A stretch of DNA of 64,000 bases from JAJXWB01 sp964634325. GTDB lineage: Bacteria > Pseudomonadota > Alphaproteobacteria > Rhizobiales > Beijerinckiaceae. The position numbers and the translations under genes were made by a program. Of this stretch, positions 1 to 8,768 are shown piece by piece. The stretch's first letter is position 1. The number at the start of each line of letters is the position of its first letter. The stretch covers positions 102,204 to 166,203 of the forward strand of contig CAZWJF010000008.1 of NCBI GenBank assembly GCA_964634325.1, given 5' to 3'. The notes below the pieces were generated by a model. The model was not told the origin of the DNA and did no database searches. It saw only the letters and a list, made by a program, of their open reading frames with translations.

Positions 1-157
1 GGCTGACGAACCGCGGAACCGGCAGCCCGGTCACCGGGCCGGTCTGCTGCGCCGCCGCCGCCGGCGTGGCGCCGCACGCCGCCATCAGGACGAGGGCAAG
101 CAAGGCGCCTGCAAGTCCGAGCGCCCGGGATGGGTTCGGCCGTGCGTTGCGTGTCAT
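1..157 (-). CDS. SH3-domain protein, N-terminal part (runs off the window)
   Basis: Only the first 52 codons are inside the window. The ATG at 157 is preceded by a good AGGAG ribosome site. The N-terminus is basic, then has a hydrophobic stretch ending in LMAACGATPAAAAQQ, which reads as a signal peptide; the Cys in MAACG could be a lipobox, but an Ala-Gln cleavage site just after it is equally plausible. The following TGLPVPRFVS is the usual lead-in to the bacterial SH3 (DUF1058-type) domain of alphaproteobacterial periplasmic proteins, so the product is probably an exported SH3 protein acting at the cell wall. It is divergent from the hydroxyacid dehydrogenase gene, an arrangement common in Rhizobiales. 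The domain itself lies outside the window, so the call rests on a short segment and on context. Confidence 0.6.
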   Translation of the reverse strand, partial: MTRNARPNPSRALGLAGALLALVLMAACGATPAAAAQQTGPVTGLPVPRFVS

Positions 158-351
158 GGGCTTGCTCCTGTTGGCGCTTCGACGTCGGCGTTCTTGTCTT
201 TGGCCAGCCATCTGCTAGGAAGCGTCGAACCGCCGTCGCTCGCTCTCAAGACGTTGTCGTTCAAACGTCGTTAAGGAGCGGTGAATTGTGGCGGCCTCAT
301 GCCGCCGACCGGGACAGCTCGGTCCGCCGCGCGGTTAGGGACGGACAAGGT

Positions 352-1347
352 ATGCCGCAGAAAAAGCCGCTGGTTGTCGTGACGCGCAAGCTCCCGGAGG
401 TCGTGGAGACCCGCATGCGCGAATTGTTCGACGTTCGCCTGAACGCGGCCGACAAGCCGATGACCCATGCCGAGCTGGCCGAAGCCATGCGCACCGCCGA
501 CGTGCTGGTCCCGACCGTGACGGATCGGATCGACGCCGGCCTCGTCGCTCAGGCCGGCGAGCAGATGAAGCTGATCGCCAATTTCGGCAACGGCGTCGAC
601 AATATCGACGTAACCTCGGCGCTGCGCCGCGGCATTACCGTCACGAATACGCCAGGCGTGCTGACCGACGACACGGCCGACATGACGATGGCGCTGATTC
701 TCGCCGTGGCGCGCCGCATCGTCGAGGGCGCGCAGACGATTCACACGGGCGAATGGGCCGGCTGGTCGCCGACCTGGATGCTCGGCCACCGGATTACCGG
801 CAAGAAACTCGGCATCGTCGGCATGGGCCGCATCGGCCAGGCGATTGCGGTGCGCGCGGCCGCGTTCGGCCTCGAGGTGCATTACCACAACCGCCGCCGC
901 GTGGCGTCGGCGACCGAAGCCAAGCTCGGCGCGACCTATTGGGACTCGCTCGACCAGATGCTGGCGCGCATGGACATCGTGTCGGTCAATTGCCCGCACA
1001 CGCCGGCCACCTATCACCTGCTCTCGGCGCGTCGTCTGAAATATCTGAAGCCGCAGGCCATCGTCGTGAACACGGCGCGCGGCGAAATCATCGACGAAAA
1101 CGCGCTGGTCCGCATGCTGGAGGCCGGCGAACTGGCCGGCGCCGGTCTCGACGTGTTCGAGCACGAGCCGGCCGTATCGCCGAAGCTCCTCAAGCTCGCC
1201 AAGGCCGGGAAGGTCACGCTGCTGCCGCACATGGGCTCGGCGACGATCGAAGGCCGCATCGACATGGGCGAGAAGGTGATCGTCAACGTGAAGACCTTCA
1301 TGGACGGCCACCGTCCGCCGGACCGTGTGCTCCCGAGCATGCTCTGA
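352..1347 (+). CDS. D-2-hydroxyacid dehydrogenase (glyoxylate/hydroxypyruvate reductase type)
   Basis: A 331-residue cytosolic NAD(P)H-dependent dehydrogenase of the D-isomer 2-hydroxyacid family, expected to reduce glyoxylate or hydroxypyruvate. The Rossmann nucleotide site GIVGMGRIGQAI lies near residue 146. The catalytic residues are visible: Arg in NTARGEIIDE, Glu in DVFEHEP and His in LLPHMGS. An upstream in-frame GTG at 130 would add about 74 residues of non-homologous sequence, so the start was set at 352, which gives the usual family N-terminus (PLVVVTRKLP). The gene faces the pnp operon and shares a terminator with it. Exact substrate preference cannot be read from the sequence. Confidence 0.9.
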   Translation: MPQKKPLVVVTRKLPEVVETRMRELFDVRLNAADKPMTHAELAEAMRTADVLVPTVTDRIDAGLVAQAGEQMKLIANFGNGVDNIDVTSALRRGITVTNTPGVLTDDTADMTMALILAVARRIVEGAQTIHTGEWAGWSPTWMLGHRITGKKLGIVGMGRIGQAIAVRAAAFGLEVHYHNRRRVASATEAKLGATYWDSLDQMLARMDIVSVNCPHTPATYHLLSARRLKYLKPQAIVVNTARGEIIDENALVRMLEAGELAGAGLDVFEHEPAVSPKLLKLAKAGKVTLLPHMGSATIEGRIDMGEKVIVNVKTFMDGHRPPDRVLPSML

Positions 1348-1370
1348 CGCCATCGCTGCCGACGGCCATG

Positions 1371-1404
1371 AAAAAAACCCGCCGGGGCGACCCGGCGGGT
1401 TTTC
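1371..1404. terminator. Bidirectional intrinsic terminator between the hydroxyacid dehydrogenase and pnp
   Basis: A perfect 9-bp GC stem (CCCGCCGGG, loop GCGA, CCCGGCGGG) is flanked by a run of seven A on the left and TTTT on the right, so it works as a terminator in both directions. It sits between the two convergent stop codons and would end both the dehydrogenase transcript and the pnp end of the translation operon. Confidence 0.9.
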
Positions 1405-1427
1405 TGTTTCCGCAGTGAAGAAGGCGC

Positions 1428-3599
1428 TTATTCGCCCGCTTCAGCCGCCTTTTCAGCGGCCTTCTGCGCGTCGCGCTCGGCCTTCTGCTTCGCCTCGAGG
1501 TCCTCGCCCGTCTCCTGGTCGACGACGCGCATGGACAGGCGCACCTTGCCGCGATCGTCGAAGCCGAGCAGCTTCACCTTCACCTTGTCGCCTTCCTTGA
1601 CGACGTCGGTCGTCTTGGCGACGCGGCCCTGCGCGAGCTGCGAGATGTGGACGAGGCCGTCCTTGGAGCCGAAGAAATTGACGAAGGCGCCGAAATCGAC
1701 GGTCTTCACCACGGTGCCCTCGTAGATCTGGCCGACTTCCGGATCGGAAGCGATCGACTTGATCCAGTTGATCGCCGCCTTGATCGAATTGCCGTCCGAG
1801 GAGGCGATCTTCACCGTGCCGTCGTCCTCGATGTTGATCTTGGCGCCGGTCTTCTCGACGATCTCGCGGATCACCTTGCCGCCGGTGCCGATCACTTCGC
1901 GGATCTTGTCGGTCGGGATCTTCATGGTCTCGATGCGCGGCGCGAACTCGCCGAGTTCGGCGCGGGCGCCGGTCAGCGCCTTGGACATCTCGCCGAGAAT
2001 GTGCAGACGGCCGTCCTTCGCCTGGGCGAGCGCGACCTTCATGATCTCTTCGGTGATGCCCGCGATCTTGATGTCCATCTGCAGCGAAGTGACGCCGTTG
2101 TCGGTGCCGGCCACCTTGAAGTCCATGTCGCCGAGATGGTCCTCGTCGCCGAGAATGTCGGAAAGCACCGCGAAGCGCTCGCCCTCGAGGATGAGGCCCA
2201 TGGCGATGCCGGCCGTCGGACGCTTCAGCGGCACGCCTGCGTCCATCAGCGCCAGCGAGGAGCCGCAGACCGTCGCCATCGAGGACGAGCCGTTCGACTC
2301 CGTGATCTCCGACACGACGCGGATCGTGTAGGGGAACTCAGCCGCCGTCGGCAGCATCGGGCGAATGGCGCGCCAGGCGAGCTTGCCATGGCCGATTTCG
2401 CGACGCTTGGGCGAGCCGACGCGGCCAGTCTCGCCGACCGAATAGGGCGGGAAGTTGTAGTGGAGCAGGAAGCGCTCCTTGTACGTGCCTTCCAGCGAAT
2501 CCACGTACTGCTCGTCCTCGCCCGTGCCGAGAGTCGCGACGACCAGCGCCTGCGTCTCGCCGCGCGTGAACAGCGCCGATCCGTGAGTGCGCGGCAGGAC
2601 GCCGGCTTCAGCGACGATCGCGCGCACCGTCTTCACGTCGCGCCCGTCGATGCGAACGCCCGTGTCGAGAATGTTCCAGCGCACGACCTTGGCCTGCAGT
2701 TCCTTGAACGCCTCGCCGACGTGCTCCTTGGTGAAGGCCGGCTCCTGCCCCTCGGGGAACAGATGCGCCATCACCTTCGCCTTGACGGCGTCGACGGCCT
2801 TGTAGCGCTCCTGCTTGGCCGTGATCTTGTAGGCGTCGCGCAGTTCGGCTTCCGCGATGTCCGAAACGGCCTTCTCGACGGCGGAGCGATCGCTCTGAAC
2901 GAAATCGCGCGGATCCTTGGCCGCGCGCTCGGCCAGACGGATGATCGCGTCGATCACCGGCTGGAAGCCGCGATGGCCGGTCATGACCGCTTCGAGCATG
3001 GTTTCTTCGGAGAGTTCCTTGGCTTCGGACTCCACCATCAGCACGGCGTCGGCGGTGCCGGCGACGACGAGATCGAGATCGGAGGACTTCATCTCCTCGA
3101 TCGTCGGGTTGAGCTTGAGCGCGCCGTTGACGTAACCGACGCGCGCGCCGCCGACCGGGCCCATGAAGGGAATGCCCGACAGCGTCAGGGCGGCGGAAAC
3201 GGCGACGATGGCCAGAACGTCCGGATCGTTCTCCAGATCATGGCTGAGAACGGTGACGATGACCTGCGTCTCGTTGCGGTATCCGTCCGGGAACAGCGGA
3301 CGAATCGGACGGTCGATCAGGCGGGAGACCAGCGTCTCGCGCTCGCTCGGACGGCCCTCACGCTTGAAATAGCCGCCGGGAATGCGCCCCGCAGCGAAGG
3401 CCTTTTCCTGATAGTCGACGGTGAGCGGGAAGAAGTCCTGGCCGGGTTTGGCGGATTTCGCGCCGACGACCGTAGCGAGCACGGTCGTGTCGCCCCATGT
3501 GGCCATGACGGCGCCGTCGGCCTGACGGGCGACCTTGCCGGTTTCGAGCACGAGCTTACGGCCGGCCCAATCGATTTCTTCGCGATGGATTTCGAACAT
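1428..3599 (-). CDS. pnp: Polyribonucleotide nucleotidyltransferase (PNPase)
   Basis: 3'-to-5' phosphorolytic exoribonuclease and degradosome component, 723 residues from the chosen start. Two RNase PH-like domains flank an alpha-helical linker. They are followed by a KH domain (IGTGGKVIREI) near residue 555 and an S1 domain near 620-690 (YEGTVVKTVDFGAFV). The tail is acidic/Ala-rich. The start at 3599 (MFEIHREEIDW) has a GGAAAG site 8 nt upstream; an in-frame start at 3629 would add ten residues atypical of the family. It is the last gene of the rimP-to-pnp operon, 189 bp after rpsO. That gap contains a small hairpin (GGCGGC/GCCGCC), which may be an RNase processing site as in other rpsO-pnp transcripts, though this is inference. 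Confidence 0.97.
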   Translation of the reverse strand: MFEIHREEIDWAGRKLVLETGKVARQADGAVMATWGDTTVLATVVGAKSAKPGQDFFPLTVDYQEKAFAAGRIPGGYFKREGRPSERETLVSRLIDRPIRPLFPDGYRNETQVIVTVLSHDLENDPDVLAIVAVSAALTLSGIPFMGPVGGARVGYVNGALKLNPTIEEMKSSDLDLVVAGTADAVLMVESEAKELSEETMLEAVMTGHRGFQPVIDAIIRLAERAAKDPRDFVQSDRSAVEKAVSDIAEAELRDAYKITAKQERYKAVDAVKAKVMAHLFPEGQEPAFTKEHVGEAFKELQAKVVRWNILDTGVRIDGRDVKTVRAIVAEAGVLPRTHGSALFTRGETQALVVATLGTGEDEQYVDSLEGTYKERFLLHYNFPPYSVGETGRVGSPKRREIGHGKLAWRAIRPMLPTAAEFPYTIRVVSEITESNGSSSMATVCGSSLALMDAGVPLKRPTAGIAMGLILEGERFAVLSDILGDEDHLGDMDFKVAGTDNGVTSLQMDIKIAGITEEIMKVALAQAKDGRLHILGEMSKALTGARAELGEFAPRIETMKIPTDKIREVIGTGGKVIREIVEKTGAKINIEDDGTVKIASSDGNSIKAAINWIKSIASDPEVGQIYEGTVVKTVDFGAFVNFFGSKDGLVHISQLAQGRVAKTTDVVKEGDKVKVKLLGFDDRGKVRLSMRVVDQETGEDLEAKQKAERDAQKAAEKAAEAGE

Positions 3600-3788
3600 G
3601 TCTGTCTTTCCAGTTGGCGCAAACGACAAAGCGCCACGGACAAGATTGCGGGAAGCTGCGTTCAGGCGCGTTCAGCTTCCGGCGATCCTGTCATGGCGCT
3701 TCGTCTTCTGCGGTCGGATGCGGCGGGGCGGCCCCATGCCGCCACGCCCAAGTGCGCGGAACTTGCGCGCGAAACAGCGCGTAACGCT

Positions 3789-4058
3789 TTAGCGGCGGAT
3801 GCCGAGGCGTTCGATCAGCTTCCTGTAACGCGCGTCGTCGTGCTTCTTCACGTAGTCGAGCAGCTGACGGCGCTGCGAGACGAGCTTGAGCAGGCCGCGA
3901 CGCGAATGATTGTCCTTGGCGTGGCTCTTGAAGTGCTCGGTCAGGTTGGAGATGCGCTCCGTGAGGATCGCCACCTGCACCTCCGGCGAACCGGTGTCGC
4001 CAGCCTTGGTCGCATATTCGGAAATGAGCGCCTGCTTGCGCTCGGCCGTGATCGACAT
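3789..4058 (-). CDS. rpsO: Small ribosomal subunit protein uS15
   Basis: An 89-residue primary 16S rRNA-binding protein of the 30S platform, full family length. It opens with MSITAERKQALI and contains the conserved GDTGSPEVQVAILTERI and the H-F-K-S-H-x-K-D-N-H-S-R-R-G-L RNA-binding loop. It precedes pnp in the same orientation, as in most proteobacteria. The unrelated plus-strand lipoprotein gene at 4311-4595 separates it from truB, so it probably has its own promoter in 4059-4310. Confidence 0.97.
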   Translation of the reverse strand: MSITAERKQALISEYATKAGDTGSPEVQVAILTERISNLTEHFKSHAKDNHSRRGLLKLVSQRRQLLDYVKKHDDARYRKLIERLGIRR

Positions 4059-4124
4059 CGGAAAACTCCCGTCTGTCTGGAGAAATGGCCCGGCCGGGAT
4101 GTCGTCCAGCAGGGTCGGTCAATC

Positions 4125-4149
4125 GGCCCGCTTGAGGCCGAAGCGGGCC
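4125..4149. repeat. Inverted repeat upstream of rpsO
   Basis: Nine perfect base pairs (GGCCCGCTT / AAGCGGGCC) with a 7-nt loop, and no T-run on either side, so it is unlikely to be a terminator. A possible minus-strand -10 element, TATAAG (4149-4154), touches its edge with no good -35. It could be part of an S15 autoregulatory leader if transcripts read through from truB, or an operator. Nothing further can be shown from sequence alone. The rest of 4059-4310 shows no other clear element. Confidence 0.45.
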
Positions 4150-4310
4150 TTATACACGAAATTGTCTTGGAGGCCAGCCCTGCCGGGAAATCGGCGCATT
4201 TGCGGGGACTAAATCGGCCGCTCGGAGTTAAGATACGAATCTGCGTCCTTCCGGGCGAGACCGCGAGGCGCGCATGTTTTTTGTAGCGATACTGAAGAAG
4301 GATAAGGCCC

Positions 4311-4595
4311 GTGAATAAAGCTCTGGCTGCAGCGACGCTCCTCACCGCGGTTTCTCTGGCCGGCTGCTCGACCTACCGTGAGCAGCGCGTCGCAACCGGC
4401 GCGGCGCTCGGCGGCGCCGGCGGCGCGATCATCGGCGGCGTGGCTTCCAACAGCGTCGGCGGCGCCCTGGCGGGCGGCGTGATCGGCGCGGCCGCTGGCG
4501 CGATCGTGGCGGACGCGACGCGTCCGCGCTACTACCATCGTCATCGCCGCTGCTGGTGGAACCCCGAAATAGGCCGCCGCGTCTGCCGTTGGTAA
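4311..4595 (+). CDS. Small glycine-zipper lipoprotein
   Basis: A 94-residue outer-membrane-type lipoprotein. It has a GTG start with an AAGGAT ribosome site, a hydrophobic signal peptide and a lipobox SLAGC with the acylated Cys near residue 19. A glycine-zipper segment (GAALGGAGGAIIGG and GGALAGGVIGAAAGAI, roughly residues 30-65) follows, then a basic, aromatic tail (YYHRHRRCWW). This is the 17-kDa-antigen/YMGG class found throughout Alphaproteobacteria; the exact role is unknown and is thought to be structural at the envelope. It lies on the opposite strand inside the truB-rpsO junction. Confidence 0.8.
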   Translation: MNKALAAATLLTAVSLAGCSTYREQRVATGAALGGAGGAIIGGVASNSVGGALAGGVIGAAAGAIVADATRPRYYHRHRRCWWNPEIGRRVCRW

Positions 4596-4643
4596 GGCGC
4601 TGCATGCATCGCTCGCAGCCCGCGTCGCGAGCGGCGGGCGCGT

Positions 4644-5549
4644 TCAGAACGGCAGATTGAAGACGCGGGCCGGGTTCAGCTCCCCGCCCGCCACTTCGCC
4701 GGTGGCGATCACGACGCCGCCGCACGCGGCGTAGGCCGCTCCCTCCGCTGGAGCCTCGCGCCCGCGCAGCAGGACGCTTTGCCCGCGGCGCAGGCGCGCT
4801 GCCGCATTCCGGTCCACCACCACGCACGGCAGCTCCGCGAGTCCCGCTTCCACCGAGCGCATGTGCCGCGCGGCGGCTTCCGGGCTTTCCTCGATATCTG
4901 CGAAAGTCACGAGATCGGCCTCCGTAAACGGGCCGACCCGCGTGCGTCTGAGCGCGATCACATGACCGTAGCACCCCAGCATGCGGCCGAGATCGCGCGC
5001 GATCGCGCGCACATAGGTGCCCTTGCCGCATTGCGCCTCGAGCGTCGCGGTGTCGTCGGTCGACGTCACGAGCTCCAGGGAATTGATCGTGACGGGCCTG
5101 GGTTCGATCTCCACGATCTCGCCGTCGCGGGCGAGATCGTAGGCGCGTTCGCCTGCGATCTTGATCGCCGAGAACGCCGGCGGGCGCTGCATGATCGTTC
5201 CCGTGAAATGCGGAAGCATTTCGACGATCTGGTCGACGCCCGGCCGCAAGTCGGATGTTTCGACAGTCTTCCCGTCGGAATCGTCGGAATCGGTCTCGAT
5301 CCCCCAGCGCACAGTGAAGCGATAGGCCTTTTCGCCATCCTGCACGAAGGGCACGGTCTTGGTCGCCTCGCCGAAGGCGACGGGCAGGATGCCGGAAGCC
5401 AGCGGGTCGAGCGTGCCGGCGTGGCCCGCCTTCTTCGCGTTGAAGATGCGTTTCAGGCGCGAGACGGCGTGCGTCGAGGTCATGCCGACCGGCTTGTCGA
5501 GAATGACCCAGCCGTCGACGACGACGCGATTCGAACGCGGCTTGCTCAT
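4644..5549 (-). CDS. truB: tRNA pseudouridine(55) synthase
   Basis: Converts U55 to pseudouridine in the T-loop of tRNAs; 301 residues. The catalytic Asp is in AGHAGTLDPLASG (near residue 45), followed by typical TruB segments such as GKTVETSDLRPG and the tRNA-binding core KCGKGTYVRAIARDLG (written here as CGKGTYVRAIARDLG). The open frame continues far upstream over rbfA, but MSKPRSNR at 5549 overlaps the rbfA stop as ATGA, indicating translational coupling and the true start. It is the sixth gene of the rimP operon. Confidence 0.96.
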   Translation of the reverse strand: MSKPRSNRVVVDGWVILDKPVGMTSTHAVSRLKRIFNAKKAGHAGTLDPLASGILPVAFGEATKTVPFVQDGEKAYRFTVRWGIETDSDDSDGKTVETSDLRPGVDQIVEMLPHFTGTIMQRPPAFSAIKIAGERAYDLARDGEIVEIEPRPVTINSLELVTSTDDTATLEAQCGKGTYVRAIARDLGRMLGCYGHVIALRRTRVGPFTEADLVTFADIEESPEAAARHMRSVEAGLAELPCVVVDRNAAARLRRGQSVLLRGREAPAEGAAYAACGGVVIATGEVAGGELNPARVFNLPF

Positions 5550-5983
5550 TCGGCCTCGCCCTTGTCGCCGCCCGGTTCGTCTTCCGCCGGCGCGTCGAGG
5601 TCGCGACGGACCTTGTCGGAATTGAGGAGGGCGTCGATCTTGGCGGCGTTGTCGAAGCTGTCGTCGACCTTGAAACGGATGTCGGGCGCGAATTTCAGAT
5701 TGACCTTGCGGGCGATCTCGCCGCGCAGGAAAGCGCGATGCCGGTCGAGCGCGGTGATCACGTCCTTGGCGTCCTTGCCGCCGAGCGGCATGACGAACAG
5801 CGTCGCGAGCTTGAGATCCGGCGACATTTTCACGCGCGGCACGGTGACGACATGCGTCTCCAGCACCGGGTCGTTGATCTCGCCGCGCGACAAGACTTCG
5901 GCGCAAGCGTGGCGGATGAGTTCGGCCACGCGCAGCATGCGTTGCGACGGCTCGGCGCCGTGTTGATGATGCGATCTGGACAT
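5546..5983 (-). CDS. rbfA: 30S ribosome-binding factor A
   Basis: A 145-residue cold-adaptation and 16S maturation factor that binds the 30S subunit near helix 1. The KH-like core is seen in SQRMLRVAELIRHACAEVL, VVTVPRVKMSPDLKLA and RKVNLKFAPDIRFKVDDSFD. An acidic tail ends in GGDKGEAE. The stop overlaps the truB start by 4 nt, and the gene follows infB after about 109 bp in which no further signal is seen. Confidence 0.95.
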   Translation of the reverse strand: MSRSHHQHGAEPSQRMLRVAELIRHACAEVLSRGEINDPVLETHVVTVPRVKMSPDLKLATLFVMPLGGKDAKDVITALDRHRAFLRGEIARKVNLKFAPDIRFKVDDSFDNAAKIDALLNSDKVRRDLDAPAEDEPGGDKGEAE

Positions 5984-6092
5984 GATGTTTCGCGCCGTGC
6001 GCGTCTCTTGCTGCTGGCGTCGGCCACATACGCCGGCGCCTGTAAGTCGCCGACCGCACGAAACGCGCGCGGTCGACGTTGACTGTCGGGGA

Positions 6093-8687
6093 TCAGAGCG
6101 TGCGCTTCACCTCTTCGACGCGATAGCACTCGATCACGTCGCCGGCGCGCATGTCCTGATAATTCTCGAAGGCCATGCCGCATTCCTGACCGGCCAGCAC
6201 TTCCTTGACCTCGTCCTTGAAGCGCTTGAGCGTCGACAGCTTGCCTTCGTGCACCACGACGTTGTCGCGGATGAGGCGGACATGGGCGCCGCGCTCGACC
6301 GTGCCGTCGGTGACGCGGCAGCCGGCGACCTTGCCGACCTTCGAAATGTTGAACACTTCGAGGATTTGGGCGTTGCCGAGCATGGTCTCGCGAATCGCCG
6401 GCGCCAGCAGGCCGGACATCGCGCCCTTCACGTCATCCACGAGGTTGTAGATGATGTTGTAGTAACGGATTTCGATGCCGGCGCGCTCGGCCGCCTCGCG
6501 CGCTTCCTTGTGCGCGCGGACGTTGAAGCCGATGACGACGGCGCCCGAGGCTTCCGCCAGCGTGACGTCGGATTCCGTCACGCCGCCGACGCCCGCATGC
6601 ACGACGCGCGCGGCGACTTCGTCGGTGTTGAGTTTTTCGAGCGTGGCGATGATCGCCTCGACCGAACCCTGCACGTCGCCCTTGACGACGAGCGGGAATT
6701 CCTTGCGGCCGGCCGTCTTCAGCTGGCTCATCATGTCGGCGAGCGACGAGCGCGCCGAACCGCCGCGCGCGGCCGCCTGATCGCGCTTCTGGCGCTCGCG
6801 GTACTCGGTGATCTCTCTCGCGCGCGCTTCGTTCTCGACGACGGCCATGCGATCGCCGGCCTCCGGCGCGCCGTTGAAGCCGAGAATCTCGACCGGGAAA
6901 GACGGGCCGGCGGACTGGATGCTCGCGCCCTTGTCGTCGATCAGCGCACGCACGCGGCCCCATTGGGCGCCGGCCACGATGATGTCTCCGACGCGCAGCG
7001 TGCCGCGCTGTACGAGCACGGAAGCGACCGGACCGCGGCCCTTGTCGAGCCGCGCTTCGACGACCGAGCCTTCGGCAGAACGATCGGGGTTGGCCTTGAG
7101 ATCGAGAACCTCCGCCTGCAGCGCGATCGCTTCGAGCAGCTTGTCCAGATTGGTGTGCTGCTTTGCGGAGACCTCGACTTCGAGGGTCTCGCCGCCCATG
7201 CTTTCGACCTGGACATTGTGCTGCAGCAATTCGGTGCGCACGCGCTCGGGTCTTGCGTCGGGTTTGTCGATCTTGTTGATCGCCACGATCATCGGCACGC
7301 CTGCGGCGCGCGCATGATTGATGGCTTCGATCGTCTGCGGCATGACGCCGTCGTCGGCGGCGACCACCAGAACGACGATGTCCGTCACCTTGGCGCCGCG
7401 CGCGCGCATCGCCGTGAAGGCCGCGTGGCCGGGCGTGTCGATGAAGGTCACGGGCAAGCCGTTGGGCGCGATCACCTGATAGGCGCCGATGTGCTGGGTG
7501 ATGCCGCCAGCCTCGCCCGAAACGACGTTCGCGTGGCGGATGGCGTCGAGCAGCGAGGTCTTGCCGTGGTCGACGTGGCCCATGATGGTCACGACCGGCG
7601 GACGCGACTCCAGCGTCTCGTCGGCGTCGGGCGCGTCGAACAGGCCCTCCTCGACGTCGGATTCAGCGACGCGCTTGACGGAATGGCCGAATTCCTGGGC
7701 GATCAGTTCCGCTGTGTCGGCGTCGATCACGTCGGTGATCTTGTGCATCTGCCCCTGACGCATCAGGAAGCGGATCACGTCGACGCCGCGCTCCGACATG
7801 CGGTTGGCGAGTTCCTGGATCGTGATCGTTTCGGGCAGCGTCACTTCGCGCGCGATCTTTTCCTTCTGCTCCTGAACGACGCCCTTCATGCGCTGCACGC
7901 GACGACGGAACGAGGCGACCGAACGTGTGCGCTCCTCCTCCTCGGACGTGGCGCTGGCGACGGTCAGACGGCCGCGATCCTTCTGCGGACCGCCGCGCGT
8001 CGGGCGCGGCGTCGGCACGGCGAGCTTCGGCGCGAGGATCGGGCGACGCAGCGGCTGCAACGCGCCGGGCGCGGCAGGCTGCGCGGGGCGTGCGGCGGCG
8101 GCGGGCGTCGCCGCAGGAGCTGCGGCCGGTTGTTCGGCGGCGGGCGCTCCGTCCGCGCCCGGCAGGCGACGACGCGCCTCCACTTCTGACTTGCGCTTGG
8201 CCTCCGCTTCCTTCGCGTGGCGCTCCTCTTCGGCGCGCTTGCGCTCGGCGGCGGCTTCGCGTTCTGCGGCTTCGCGCGCGTCGCGCTCGGCGCGGACCTT
8301 GGCGTCGGCTTCGGCGCGACGGCGATCTTCTTCCTCGCGCACCCGCGCATCGGCGAGCGCTCGGTCGCGCGCCTGGCGCTCGTCGTCGGTGAGCGTGCGC
8401 AGCACGACGCCGGAGCTCGGCTTCGCCGGGGCGGTGGGGCGCGGCGGCGGCGCGGCGGGCGCAGGCGCAGGGGAGGCCGGCGCGGGCGCAGACGGCGCTG
8501 CGGCCGCGGGCTTCGCCTCGTGCGGGCCGACAGTGCGGCGCTTGACCTTCTCGACCACGACCGCCTTGCTGCGTCCGTGCGAGAAGCTCTGCCGCACCAT
8601 GCCTTGCTCGACGGGACGCTTGAGCGTCAACGTCTTGCTCGGCCCGACCGAAATGGTCTTGTCCCCGGGGGTTTTCGTATCGTTCAT
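6093..8687 (-). CDS. infB: Translation initiation factor IF-2
   Basis: GTPase that places initiator tRNA on the 30S subunit; 864 residues. The order is: a long, low-complexity Ala/Pro/charged N-terminal region (about residues 50-230, coiled-coil-like with many E/R/A); the IF2 N-domain (PETITIQELANRMSERGVDV, near 285); the GTPase domain with G1 GHVDHGKTS, G3 DTPGHAAF and G4 NKID (about 360-530); then domains II, III and IV. The ATG at 8687 has an AGGA site at short spacing. It lies between ylxR and rbfA in the translation operon. Confidence 0.97.
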   Translation of the reverse strand: MNDTKTPGDKTISVGPSKTLTLKRPVEQGMVRQSFSHGRSKAVVVEKVKRRTVGPHEAKPAAAAPSAPAPASPAPAPAAPPPRPTAPAKPSSGVVLRTLTDDERQARDRALADARVREEEDRRRAEADAKVRAERDAREAAEREAAAERKRAEEERHAKEAEAKRKSEVEARRRLPGADGAPAAEQPAAAPAATPAAAARPAQPAAPGALQPLRRPILAPKLAVPTPRPTRGGPQKDRGRLTVASATSEEEERTRSVASFRRRVQRMKGVVQEQKEKIAREVTLPETITIQELANRMSERGVDVIRFLMRQGQMHKITDVIDADTAELIAQEFGHSVKRVAESDVEEGLFDAPDADETLESRPPVVTIMGHVDHGKTSLLDAIRHANVVSGEAGGITQHIGAYQVIAPNGLPVTFIDTPGHAAFTAMRARGAKVTDIVVLVVAADDGVMPQTIEAINHARAAGVPMIVAINKIDKPDARPERVRTELLQHNVQVESMGGETLEVEVSAKQHTNLDKLLEAIALQAEVLDLKANPDRSAEGSVVEARLDKGRGPVASVLVQRGTLRVGDIIVAGAQWGRVRALIDDKGASIQSAGPSFPVEILGFNGAPEAGDRMAVVENEARAREITEYRERQKRDQAAARGGSARSSLADMMSQLKTAGRKEFPLVVKGDVQGSVEAIIATLEKLNTDEVAARVVHAGVGGVTESDVTLAEASGAVVIGFNVRAHKEAREAAERAGIEIRYYNIIYNLVDDVKGAMSGLLAPAIRETMLGNAQILEVFNISKVGKVAGCRVTDGTVERGAHVRLIRDNVVVHEGKLSTLKRFKDEVKEVLAGQECGMAFENYQDMRAGDVIECYRVEEVKRTL

Positions 8688-8768
8688 TCGTCCTGCGTCT
8701 TCGTCTCTGTCCCGGGCGGTCGGCCCGGCTCATCCGATGGCGCGACGGCGTCGCGCAAATTCAAACGG

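Noticed and set aside
1647..4286. Long plus-strand open frame (879 codons) over pnp and rpsO
   Set aside because: Antisense shadow in GC-rich DNA; composition is Arg/Asp/Leu-rich with no domain, while pnp and rpsO on the other strand are unmistakable.
4600..4640. Terminator between the glycine-zipper gene and truB
   Set aside because: A CGCTCGC/GCGAGCG stem is present, but it has a 10-nt loop and no T-run on either strand.
5982..8189. 735-codon plus-strand frame over infB
   Set aside because: Mirror frame of infB; rich in Arg/His/Asp, with no ribosome site or recognisable motif.
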